Source of the DNA: Catalinimonas alkaloidigena
GTDB taxonomy: Bacteria > Bacteroidota > Bacteroidia > Cytophagales > Flexibacteraceae
Direction: 5' to 3'
DNA length: 64,000 nt
Assembly: GCF_900100765.1 (NCBI RefSeq)
Contig: NZ_FNFO01000015.1
Location: 39,449 to 103,448 of the forward strand
This document shows, piece after piece, positions 17,394 through 25,003 of the stretch (positions are counted from its first letter, which is position 1; the number at the start of each line of letters is the position of its first letter). The notes beneath the pieces were generated by a model that was not told where the DNA came from, made no database searches, and saw only the letters and a program-made list of their open reading frames with translations. The position numbers and the translations under genes are program-made.

Positions 17394-18563
17394 ATGGAGC
17401 GTACTTCGCAAAAAACCGATCTTTACCAACTGATCACCGACCTGATGATCGAAAAACTGGAAGCGGGCCAGGTGCCCTGGCGCAAGCCCTGGAGTAACTA
17501 CGGCCTGCCGAAGAATTTCTACACCGGACGGGAGTACCGCGGCATCAATGCGTTTTTACTGCATAGCCTGCCCGATACGCCGCCCTACTACCTCACGTTC
17601 CGGCAAGCCAGGTTGCTGGGCGGTCATATTCGTAAGGGAGCCCGTGCGGTGCCCGTCGTCTACTGGAACCGTTCCTACCGGGAGGCGGAGAGCGGTCGCA
17701 AGCTGACCGAGGAACAAGCCCGGCAGCACCCGGCCGACGCGGTGATCGTGCATCCCTATTTAAAAGCCTACTGGGTTTTTCCCGTGACCGCGACCGAGGG
17801 CATCGCCTGGCAGGAGGCGCAGCCGCAACCGGCGTCCGCTCCGGTACTCGCCCCCTTACAGGCGGCCGAAGCGATCGTGAGCGGCATGCCTTGTCCGCCC
17901 CTGGTGCAGCACGAAGCGCCGCAGGCCTATTACCAGCCGGCCCGGGATCTGGTCAACCTGCCCGCCCCAGCGCTGTTCTCCCGGCCGGAAGAGTACTACA
18001 GCACGCTGTTTCATGAACTGATTCACAGTACCGGCCACCGCAAGCGGCTGCACCGGGTGGAACTGGACGAACTTAGCAGCGGCACGGCCGCCATGAAGCG
18101 GGAGAGTTACAGCAAGGAGGAACTTACGGCCGAATTGGGGGCAGCTTTCCTCTGTGGGGTGGCCGGACTCACCCCCGCGACGGTCGACAATTCCGCCGCC
18201 TACCTCGCCGGATGGCTCCGGGCGCTACGCAACGACCGGAAGTTCTTGGTCGAGGCCGCCGGGAAGGCCCAGAAGGCAGCCGACTACATTCGCGGTCTGA
18301 CTCCCCCTGCGGAAGCGGGCGCCCCTGCAGAAGGAACGACCGAACGCGCTACCGCGGCAAAAGCGGAAGATAAGGTTCCCTACGTACGCCTGGCGACCAA
18401 CCAGCAAAAGGCGGATGTGCTTTTGCTGCTGAGCCATCGGCAAATCACGGCCGAGGAAAAACGGGACTGGGTGGCGGGCATCAACCGCCTTCCTTACGAG
18501 CGTGCCCAACAGCTGATCCGCAACCTGAAGGCGCTCATCCGGCAGCGCAACGGCGAACGGTGA
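17394..18563 (+). CDS. ArdC-like antirestriction protein (ssDNA-binding domain plus zincin-like metallopeptidase)
   Basis: 389 residues from the ATG at 17394. Residues 1-135 match the ArdC N-terminal ssDNA-binding domain (LYQLITDLMIEKLEAG, VPWRKPW, YRGINAFLL, KGARAVPVVYW). A protease domain follows with HELIH at 207-211 as zinc site, STGHRKRL after it and a downstream Glu in ELTAELGAAF. ArdC proteins enter recipients on conjugating plasmids and protect incoming DNA from restriction. A Pro/Ala linker and a charged C-terminal domain (about 330-389) are extra. The gene opens the replication and mobilisation module, which fits this role. Confidence 0.85.
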   Translation: MERTSQKTDLYQLITDLMIEKLEAGQVPWRKPWSNYGLPKNFYTGREYRGINAFLLHSLPDTPPYYLTFRQARLLGGHIRKGARAVPVVYWNRSYREAESGRKLTEEQARQHPADAVIVHPYLKAYWVFPVTATEGIAWQEAQPQPASAPVLAPLQAAEAIVSGMPCPPLVQHEAPQAYYQPARDLVNLPAPALFSRPEEYYSTLFHELIHSTGHRKRLHRVELDELSSGTAAMKRESYSKEELTAELGAAFLCGVAGLTPATVDNSAAYLAGWLRALRNDRKFLVEAAGKAQKAADYIRGLTPPAEAGAPAEGTTERATAAKAEDKVPYVRLATNQQKADVLLLLSHRQITAEEKRDWVAGINRLPYERAQQLIRNLKALIRQRNGER

Positions 18564-18571
18564 AAAAATCG

Positions 18572-18600
18572 CCGCCCGCTCCGGCGGGCGGTTTTGCTTT
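18572..18600 (+). terminator. Rho-independent terminator after the ArdC-like gene
   Basis: Eight-base GC stem CCGCCCGC/GCGGGCGG (18572-18579, 18584-18591) with a four-base loop, followed by TTTTGCTTTTT. Confidence 0.9.
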
Positions 18601-18669
18601 TTACCCGGAAGGTCTTTCTCGCCGCTGGTTCAGCGGGCATTTTTCAGCAAGCCTGCGTCAGCAGGACCG

Positions 18670-18700
18670 TTGTGTGAGCGGAGCGTAATTCGTATCTTCA
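18670..18700 (+). promoter_or_regulatory. Bacteroidota-type promoter
   Basis: TTG at 18670-18672, 20-base spacer, TATCTTCA at 18693-18700, close to the sigma-ABfr consensus TTG/TAnnTTTG. The downstream ATG is 23 bases further. Confidence 0.5.
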
Positions 18701-18723
18701 CTTCAACAACCCTTTGAGCCCTC

Positions 18724-19005
18724 ATGAGCCAGCTGTCTTTGCTTACCGGTTCCGCCGCTCCGATTCCACAGCGGTATCAGCAGATCCTCGACCTGCTCGA
18801 TGGCTATACGAAAGGCACGGTCAGCTATGAGACGATCCTCAACCTGGATGAAGAGGAAAAACGCCTGGCTCGCAACTACCGCAGGCAGCGCATGAATGCC
18901 TGGGTCGAAGAATTCGTTCCGGAAGTCAAAGACCTGGATCAAGATGAGTCTCGTTTCCTGGAGGGGGGAGCCGATGCCGCCTTTGACGACGACGCTACGC
19001 AATAA
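18724..19005 (+). CDS. Hypothetical acidic helical protein, 93 residues
   Basis: Predominantly helical and charged (YQQILDLLDGYTKG, LDEEEKRLARNYRRQRM) with an acidic tail ending AAFDDDATQ. No family recognised. It lies 26 bp upstream of the phosphoribosyltransferase-like gene on the same strand with its own promoter (18670-18700), so both are probably one operon. The promoter and tight spacing support a real gene. Confidence 0.6.
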   Translation: MSQLSLLTGSAAPIPQRYQQILDLLDGYTKGTVSYETILNLDEEEKRLARNYRRQRMNAWVEEFVPEVKDLDQDESRFLEGGADAAFDDDATQ

Positions 19006-19031
19006 CCTACGCCGCTTCTGCCCCGTTCCTG

Positions 19032-19922
19032 TTGACCCGCTTTACCCTACCAGACGCGCTGAACGTCCCTTTTCAGGGTGGCCCGGACGACGAGCTGAAC
19101 ACGCTTCGCCTGCGCTACCTCAAAAAAGAGCTTCGAGAGAATCCGGCCGTTAAGGCGGGCTACATCCGGCAAGGCGTGCAGGCTTTTTTGCCAGGGATGC
19201 AGAAACTTATCGATCGTCTGCCGAAAGGAAGCCAGCTTCTGATCACGCCTTCTGCCAGTAATACCAACCGCATCCCTGTTTTACTGGCCGTGGCCATGCA
19301 GAAGCAACGACCTGATTTGCAGCTGATCAATCTGCGGGAAAAGATGGTACGTGTACTTCATGAGACGGAAAGCAAAGTAAAGGATAATTACGCCGTGCGG
19401 GCCGTTGATCCCCGGCGTTACCGGATCCACCAACAACTGGTGCAGCGGGCTTCCGTGCTGCACCAGGCCCCCCTTTATTTGTTGGATGATTCCATTTCAG
19501 AGGGCGATACAACGATGATGCTGCACCGGGAGCTGTCGCGTGCCGGCATCCACGCGCAAGGGGGCATCCTCACGGCGGTAGCCCGGGAGCGCTACCATGT
19601 ACGTACGTCTGACCTGACCAGGCTGTACGAAAAGTTACTCCCCCATTGTCCCAAGGACTACTCCCGGGAGGCACTCGCACAGGAGCTGTACCAGGTGTTC
19701 GCCGGTTTTCCCCGTAAGAAACTCCTCAACTTCGAGCGGTCCTGCAGTATAGGGTCGCTGCGCAAGCACCCCCTCCAGGCATTTGATTTCCTGCGGCAAA
19801 CGGCTACGTATCTGGTAGCGGCCTCACTCGACCCCCACCAGGTCGTGCAGCGACTGGCACAGTTTCAGGCTTCCCAGGTACGAGCGGAATCCCCCGAACG
19901 CAAAAGAGGAGTTGGACGCTGA
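19032..19922 (+). CDS. Phosphoribosyltransferase-like protein of the plasmid backbone
   Basis: 296 residues, TTG start. LYLLDDSISEGDTT (148-161) followed by MLHRELSRAGIHAQGG has the layout of the PRPP-binding loop of type I phosphoribosyltransferases (two acidic residues, small residues, Thr/Ser) after a hydrophobic strand; LLITPSASNTNRIPVLLA (69-86) could be the preceding pyrophosphate loop region. The last 100 residues are helical with no known domain. No nucleobase-specific hood is recognised, so it is not a standard salvage enzyme. It lies between the ArdC-like gene and rep. Function unknown; the fold assignment is inference from motif. Confidence 0.5.
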   Translation: MTRFTLPDALNVPFQGGPDDELNTLRLRYLKKELRENPAVKAGYIRQGVQAFLPGMQKLIDRLPKGSQLLITPSASNTNRIPVLLAVAMQKQRPDLQLINLREKMVRVLHETESKVKDNYAVRAVDPRRYRIHQQLVQRASVLHQAPLYLLDDSISEGDTTMMLHRELSRAGIHAQGGILTAVARERYHVRTSDLTRLYEKLLPHCPKDYSREALAQELYQVFAGFPRKKLLNFERSCSIGSLRKHPLQAFDFLRQTATYLVAASLDPHQVVQRLAQFQASQVRAESPERKRGVGR

Positions 19923-20411
19923 AAACTCCCTAAAACTCCGTGCAGAGCGCTTGGAGAGTAAGACGCGTCTACAACCTGCGGGAATCCTTCTGCCTACGCG
20001 CTGATGCGCCTTAAAAACCTCTATTAGTTATGAGGTGTCACGTATTACATATTATTTCTTTTGTTCATCCGGATGCCGATGGGACACGAGCTCAGGGCGT
20101 AAGGTCGTACAAGCGTAACAAGAGAAAGACAGGGAAGGGCCGGTTCATCTTCTGAGGCGGAATCGTTGGTCGGCCTGCAGTAGGGAAAGCAGGTAGAGAT
20201 GCGCTCCTCCCCCACCCTGGTGTACTTTGACACGGGGTTCGGGCATACAGGCCTGATCAACGGGGGGCCGCTTCGGCTTACCTCCCCCACACAGCGCCGT
20301 CCGGCTCAACCCGGTCAGTGGCTTCAGGTGTATCGTACCCCCGCGCCGCCCTTCCCACGTATAGTATCTTAAGACCGGATTGTTTACCTTATTGCCGTAG
20401 CCCGCTACGTA
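19923..20411. other. Spacer upstream of the rep region
   Basis: No convincing frame on either strand. The minus frame at 20045-20290 is Ser/Pro/Arg-rich and unlike a protein family. Confidence 0.4.
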
Positions 20412-20582
20412 ATGAACCTCTTCGTCCCCCTTTTCCTGATTACGCTGGGCTGGCTAGGTCATTACCTGCTGGAGCGGTATCGCCGGCTCCTTTCGCCGGG
20501 CGTGAGGGATGCCTTCAGCCTCATGATCATTCTCTGTATGTTTACGGGAGCCATGATGTGCCTGCAGCAACTCTTTTCGTAA
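20412..20582 (+). CDS. Small two-segment membrane protein, 56 residues
   Basis: ATG at 20412, stop TAA at 20580-20582. Two hydrophobic stretches (LFVPLFLITLGWLGHYLL and AFSLMIILCMFTGAMMCL) are joined by a basic loop with ERYRRLLS, giving a likely hairpin membrane topology. A longer frame in another phase (20318-20689) overlaps it but has no protein-like character. It ends 19 bases before rep, so it may be co-transcribed. No family recognised. Confidence 0.55.
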   Translation: MNLFVPLFLITLGWLGHYLLERYRRLLSPGVRDAFSLMIILCMFTGAMMCLQQLFS

Positions 20583-20588
20583 CGGGTT

Positions 20589-20596
20589 TACCTTTG
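20589..20596 (+). promoter_or_regulatory. Promoter -7 element directly before rep
   Basis: TACCTTTG matches the Bacteroidota TAnnTTTG -7 element exactly and ends 5 bases before the rep ATG, so transcription from it would begin at or near the start codon (leaderless mRNA). A clear upstream TTG is not seen. Confidence 0.4.
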
Positions 20597-20601
20597 CCGC
20601 T

Positions 20602-21717
20602 ATGTCGAACACGAACACACGCTTCCATCAGAGTATTGCCAAAGAACCGTTTCGTCTCGCCGTTTTCCGGGAAGATGAGATGCTGGTGAAAACGTTTTTG
20701 GTATATGCGTGCTACAAGTTGGATACCGATGTGTTTGGCTTTCGCCGGATCGATCTAAAGGATTTTGCGCAGGAGATGGGTTACAGCACCATCAGCCATT
20801 TTCAGGAGCGTGTCCCGGATCCGATTCAGCTGCAAGGAAAAAGTGCGGAAGAGATCGCGGCCATGCGGGCAGACCCGGACGTGTTTATCTTCGAGACGCG
20901 CTTTGAAAACATGCTGTATAAACTTCACGACATCAGTGTGGACCTGATGCACCGGGAAGATTACGATGCGAACACCAATCGCTTTACCCTGCGGAAAGAG
21001 CGCCTGCTCCAGGAGGTACACGTGTATGAGGACAAACACAACCGCAACCGGAAATACTACGACGTCAAGTTCACCGAGTACTTCCTGACCAGCCTGTCAC
21101 AGCGCTACTTGTTGCTGGACAAACGTGCTTACTCCAGTTTGAGTCTGCACACTAAGAAAATCAGAATCCAGGATCTGTACCTTCGCCTGGTGGAAGCCAA
21201 GCATTCCTTACGCCTGAAGGGCATCAACGCCTATGAAGAAAATTTCGATGCCCTGTGCCGCTGCCTGGGCATCGATCATTATACGACCCAGAAGCGCAAA
21301 AAGCAGAAGCTGAACGAATGCTTCGACCTGATTCAGACCCATTCCCCCGAACTCAATTTTGTGGTCCAGTGGGCGGCGAACGGGAAGCACCTGTACAAGC
21401 CGATTGTCTGTTACGGTGAGAACGTTCCCCTAACCAAGATGCAGCGCAAACGCCTGCGGATGTACATCTTCAACAGTCTGTTGCGCTACACCTTCCTGAA
21501 TGCCTTTGTCGAACTGCATCGCCAGTACTACAACCAGGACGGACGGTATTACTTCGAGCAATGGATGAAAAATCCAGTAGCCAACGTTGAGGAAAAGCGA
21601 CTGGCCTACCGGGAGGCGCATGAAATGTGCTTCAATAAGCCCGTGGAAAATACGGAAGCCATCGACTTTTATATCAATTACCAACGGCATCTGGGTATAG
21701 GTCCAGAAGAAACATAA
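20602..21717 (+). CDS. Plasmid replication initiator protein
   Basis: 371 residues. The body has repeated winged-helix-like stretches: FLVYACYKLDTDVFGFRRIDLKDFA at the start, TRFENMLYKLHDISVDL, TEYFLTSLSQRYLLLDKRAYSSL, and IRIQDLYLRLVEAK, similar to Rep_3-type initiators found on Bacteroidota plasmids. The origin-like iteron array 21850-22421 starts 130 bp downstream, which is the expected partner. Such proteins bind iterons as monomers, melt the AT-rich part and recruit helicase; handcuffing limits copy number. The family call rests on layout and context as much as motif. Confidence 0.75.
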   Translation: MSNTNTRFHQSIAKEPFRLAVFREDEMLVKTFLVYACYKLDTDVFGFRRIDLKDFAQEMGYSTISHFQERVPDPIQLQGKSAEEIAAMRADPDVFIFETRFENMLYKLHDISVDLMHREDYDANTNRFTLRKERLLQEVHVYEDKHNRNRKYYDVKFTEYFLTSLSQRYLLLDKRAYSSLSLHTKKIRIQDLYLRLVEAKHSLRLKGINAYEENFDALCRCLGIDHYTTQKRKKQKLNECFDLIQTHSPELNFVVQWAANGKHLYKPIVCYGENVPLTKMQRKRLRMYIFNSLLRYTFLNAFVELHRQYYNQDGRYYFEQWMKNPVANVEEKRLAYREAHEMCFNKPVENTEAIDFYINYQRHLGIGPEET

Positions 21718-21849
21718 AATATATGTTTTTAGGATAGGCTTGTACTAGCCGATAAACAGGGTTGGTTATATAATAAAAACTATGTTTAACAAGCGTTATG
21801 TCTCCTGTTCCCTATTTAACCCGAATGGATACTTGTGCAGGCCATAGCC

Positions 21850-22421
21850 CTCCCTATCCGGTACTTCAGGTGCTTCCGCCTAGTTCTTGACCCCTCCGTA
21901 TCTGGTACCAAGACCACTCCCTATTTGGTACTGGTAAGCGGAGAGGGCCTCTTGGTCCTGCAAAACAATAGCTTGATAAATGCTTTTTAGGAAACAAAAT
22001 ATAATTTTATTGTAGAAACATATGATATTACCTGTTTGGTCTATCTGCCTTCACGTGCTATAGCCCCTATTCTCCGCATCCGGTACCCTAGCGATTGCAA
22101 CTAAAACGCATCGCTCCCTATCTGGTACCAACCCCTCCCTAGCCGGTACCAACCCCTCCCCATCTGGTACCAGTGGCTTACCGCTCCCTATTCGGTACCA
22201 GCCAGATAGCGTCTGTGTGGATTAAAGGCTGATTTAAAAGGAATCAGCCGCCACCACCCTGAAAATTGACTTGTAACCGCTCCCTATCCGGTACTTAACG
22301 CATGAAAAAATCCTTTATTCTGACCACTGAGAAGCTCATGCCCTCCTTATCTGGTACCCTTTAAGTAGAATAAAATAACTACAACGCTGTAAGTATTTAA
22401 AATAGAGTACCGGATAAGGAG
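21850..22421. repeat. Iteron array, probable plasmid origin (oriV)
   Basis: Eleven near-identical 16-mers, consensus CTCCCTATCTGGTACC. Ten are direct: 21850, 21894, 21917, 22072, 22114, 22135, 22156, 22184, 22280 and 22343 (start positions); the last, 22406-22421, is inverted. Spacings of 21, 21 and 28 in the middle group and a gap at 21933-22071. The gap contains an AT-rich segment (about 21985-22030, with ATAATTTTATTG) that fits a DNA-unwinding element. Iterons plus an adjacent Rep gene make an iteron-controlled origin. Confidence 0.88.
22227..22249. repeat. Hairpin inside the origin
   Basis: GGCTGATT (22227-22234) and AATCAGCC (22242-22249) form a perfect 8-bp stem with loop TAAAAGG between two iterons. 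It may be a single-strand initiation or regulatory structure. Confidence 0.6.
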
Positions 22422-22561
22422 AAGACTTTCCACACAGCTAGCAAATGCCTTTTTTGCTAGGCGATCGATTTTTACTCTAGGGGAAGGGAAGAACATTGAA
22501 ACGCTTCTACTCCTAAACAGGCTGCCGCTTGGGTTAGGCGTTCGCAAAAAAGCAAGATGTC

Positions 22562-22579
22562 TTTTGTGGTACCACAAAA
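22562..22579. promoter_or_regulatory. Perfect 18-bp palindrome, probable operator
   Basis: TTTTGTGGTACCACAAAA lies 63 bp upstream of the relaxosome gene at 22643 and shares the GGTACC core with the iterons, so it could be bound by the downstream ribbon-helix-helix protein or by Rep. Confidence 0.6.
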
Positions 22580-22642
22580 CAGGTAATTTACGGCATCACA
22601 CCTCGTAGAGGCCCTTTCTCCTGTATTTATCCTTTAAAATCC

Positions 22643-23074
22643 ATGTCCAATTCATCCCAGTCTAAGTCTAAAGATCCTGCCCGTCAGGGGCGTCCCCGTG
22701 TAGAAGAACCGAAACTTCGCCGCAATCTGCTTAAAGTCTACCTGAGCGATGAAGAAGAGAAGGCTATCCTAGCGGCTTTCGAGGCTTCTGGCAAGCAAAG
22801 TCTGAGTGAATACACACGCGACATCCTATTAGCACGTAAAACGGCGTATATCAATGTCAGGGAGCTTCTGACTACTCTCTCAAAGCTCGGCCAGGAAGTT
22901 AGTGGTGCCAAAGCGGAAGTCACGAAGATCGCTGATCAGATCCGGGAAACGGTCCAGCAGGGCAACATACTGGACGATACAACCGTGCAGGCGTTTACCT
23001 GCCAGTTGGAGGCATACGTGCGCATCAAGCGGTCAATAGACGCCTCATTCCGCAAGCTCATCCAGCTTAAGTAA
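22643..23074 (+). CDS. Relaxosome accessory protein (MobC/ribbon-helix-helix type)
   Basis: 143 residues. A basic N-terminus (GRPRVEEPKLRRNLLKVYLSDEEEKAIL) followed by SGKQSLSEYTRDILLAR is the ribbon-helix-helix pattern of MobC-like proteins of Bacteroidota mobilisable plasmids. The second half is helical with heptads (TLSKLGQEVSGAKAEVTKIADQI), for oligomerisation. Such proteins bind oriT and help the relaxase nick. The relaxase follows after a 324-base region with an inverted repeat and tandem repeats. Confidence 0.8.
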   Translation: MSNSSQSKSKDPARQGRPRVEEPKLRRNLLKVYLSDEEEKAILAAFEASGKQSLSEYTRDILLARKTAYINVRELLTTLSKLGQEVSGAKAEVTKIADQIRETVQQGNILDDTTVQAFTCQLEAYVRIKRSIDASFRKLIQLK

Positions 23075-23145
23075 AGCATACTATATGTTATGTATTGTAT
23101 TAAACATAATGATTCTTATTATAAAACATAAAGTATATTATACAT

Positions 23146-23172
23146 CACATATTATGCAAAATATAATATGTG
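23146..23172. repeat. 10-bp inverted repeat in the presumed oriT region
   Basis: CACATATTAT (23146-23155), seven-base loop GCAAAAT, ATAATATGTG (23163-23172). It is located between the relaxosome gene and relaxase, the usual place for the oriT hairpin in MOBP systems. The flanking 23075-23200 is strongly AT-rich. Confidence 0.6.
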
Positions 23173-23210
23173 GATTGCTATAAAGATGAAAACAAAAAAC
23201 ATATATTATT

Positions 23211-23334
23211 TACTACATACTACATACTACATACTACATACTACATACTACATACTACATACTACATACTACATACTACATACTACATACTACATACTAC
23301 ATACTACATACTACATACTACATACTACATACTA
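23211..23334. repeat. Heptanucleotide tandem repeat, about 17.7 copies of TACTACA
   Basis: Seventeen perfect copies and a partial one run from 23211 to 23334, 65 bp upstream of the relaxase ATG. The unit lacks stops in all frames, so the frames open across it are artefacts. Perfect copies of a short unit imply recent slippage, so the copy number probably varies among cells or isolates. Confidence 0.95.
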
Positions 23335-23398
23335 TCTAATGAATGTTGTGTATTAGTTAATGTGTTTTCTTACTTTACGGATTAAATAAAATGTATTT

Positions 23399-24967
23399 AT
23401 GGTGGTAAAGATCCTGGCCGCGGCCACGACCTTTCAGGGCGTACACTATAGCGAGCGAAAGAACGAACAAGGACAAAGTGCACTGTTACTCGCGGAAAAT
23501 TTTCCAATGCAGGGCTTCGTGACGGATTTTGGACGCAAGGACTATATCCAGTATATGGAAAGTGTCTGTGCCACCAACGGAAGGGTGAAAAAGCGGCAGT
23601 TTCATGCAGTGCTTTCGGCCAAAGCCCATGATGTCAATTTTGCTGAGCTGACGCAACTGGCTAAAGCTTTCCTGGACGAAATGGGGTACGGCCGGAACCC
23701 CTACCTCGTGTACGGCCATACGGATACGGCTAACCACCATGTACATATGGTCTCTACCCGGGTTACGCCGGAAGGAAAAAAAGTAGACCACGCTTATGAG
23801 CGAATCCGCTCCCAGAAAGTCATTGCCTCTCTTCTTCAAACCAACCCGGCCCTGGCCGCGGCCCAGGCAGCTGAAAAAGCACTGACCTACACAGTTACGC
23901 AAAACGGGTCCATTCGCCAGCTGCTGGCACAAGAAGGATACCAGACCCGACTGACAATCGCTGGGGAGATGGAGGTCATCAAGTACGGTCTGGTACAGCA
24001 CGTCATTGGCCAAGAGCAACTGGCCACCTGTCTCACCCAAGCCGATGCGCCCGAAACCCAGGCGCGGCTTTCCGGACGCTTACAGCAACTACGCTCCCTG
24101 TTCGCCAGGTATCGCCCTTTGTTAAACCCTGATGCTTTTCAGCGCTACTTGAGCGCACATCATCAGCTTGCCATTCTCCACCACACTTCCGCATACACCG
24201 TATTGGATCATGCCCAACGGACCGTATTTGCCGGTTCGGAGGTAATGCAGCGGGAAGAACTCCTGGCCCCGCTTACGACCGAGGCAAAGCGACAGGCCGC
24301 TCACTGGCATGCAACGCGTTGCCAGGAGGCCTGGGTTTCAGAGCATCGCGGGCGTACCCTGGCTGAAACCGTGTCTGCCCTGGGCTACCGACTGGATCCG
24401 CAGGGCGCCCTTTACCTGGGAGAAGAGGCCGTTGGAGTACAACTGACAGACGAAATGCACTGCGTTCAGCAGGCAGTCAACGTAAGGATTTCCCCAACCT
24501 TGGACCCTCAGCATAGCTGGCCCCTGCTGGTCGTTGCCTATGAACTAAAAGTGCAGGGGGGGGCACCTCCGCAAACTGGGCTGCCCACTGCTACGGCCGC
24601 GGATCTGCGCAATACCCGCTTCAAGCTCGAAGAAGTGGCCTATGCCTACGACCAGGGTGCGGCGCTGCAGGAACTGCGCCTGGTTGTGTTGCAGGATCCA
24701 GGCGGAGTTCACTATGTGCTGGATCAGGAGCAGGGGTGCCTGCATGCCTGGCAGGAGGTAGGCAATCGCTTCATCGCACCTGAAAAGCACAGCATGAATC
24801 CGATGCGCAAGGCCCAGGCGCATGCGCCCGGGCCGCCGGAGGGAACACCAGCTGTCCGGTCCGGGTTCGAAGGGGTGACTTTTCGGACATTGGGCTCTTT
24901 GTACGACGTAGATGACGGGGAAGAGCAGAAGCGGGCTGGTCGCCTGCGCAAGCGCCGTGCCCATTAA
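23399..24967 (+). CDS. Relaxase/mobilisation nuclease (MOBP-like)
   Basis: 522 residues. N-terminal relaxase domain: a Tyr in GVHYSER (Tyr17) or YIQYMES as candidate nicking residue, and the metal site HTDTANHHVHMVSTR (His107, His114, His116). The region FHAVLSAKAHDVNFAELTQLAKAFLDEMGY precedes it as in Bacteroidota MobB/relaxase proteins. The C-terminal 300 residues have no recognised domain and probably interact with oriT or with the coupling protein. It nicks oriT, remains bound to the 5' end and is transferred by the T4SS. The start is the ATG at 23399; an overlapping five-codon frame begins at 23391. Confidence 0.9.
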   Translation: MVVKILAAATTFQGVHYSERKNEQGQSALLLAENFPMQGFVTDFGRKDYIQYMESVCATNGRVKKRQFHAVLSAKAHDVNFAELTQLAKAFLDEMGYGRNPYLVYGHTDTANHHVHMVSTRVTPEGKKVDHAYERIRSQKVIASLLQTNPALAAAQAAEKALTYTVTQNGSIRQLLAQEGYQTRLTIAGEMEVIKYGLVQHVIGQEQLATCLTQADAPETQARLSGRLQQLRSLFARYRPLLNPDAFQRYLSAHHQLAILHHTSAYTVLDHAQRTVFAGSEVMQREELLAPLTTEAKRQAAHWHATRCQEAWVSEHRGRTLAETVSALGYRLDPQGALYLGEEAVGVQLTDEMHCVQQAVNVRISPTLDPQHSWPLLVVAYELKVQGGAPPQTGLPTATAADLRNTRFKLEEVAYAYDQGAALQELRLVVLQDPGGVHYVLDQEQGCLHAWQEVGNRFIAPEKHSMNPMRKAQAHAPGPPEGTPAVRSGFEGVTFRTLGSLYDVDDGEEQKRAGRLRKRRAH

Positions 24968-25003
24968 TGAAAAACTCACGCTTTAAAATCGACAATACTT
25001 TAC

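Noticed and set aside
17394..19922. Known phage-defence system
   Set aside because: An ArdC-like gene plus a PRTase-like gene do not form a named defence system; no helicase, nuclease or reverse transcriptase partner is present, so the claim is not made.
20318..20689. 123-codon frame overlapping the rep start
   Set aside because: Pro/Arg/Ser-rich product, overlaps the real membrane frame (20412-20582) and the rep start in other phases.
23211..23334. CRISPR-like array
   Set aside because: The unit is only 7 bp and contiguous, with no spacers and no cas genes.
23168..23385. Open frames across the heptanucleotide repeat encoding periodic Tyr/His/Thr peptides
   Set aside because: The repeat unit has no stop in any frame, so several frames open by necessity; there is no start context or second feature.
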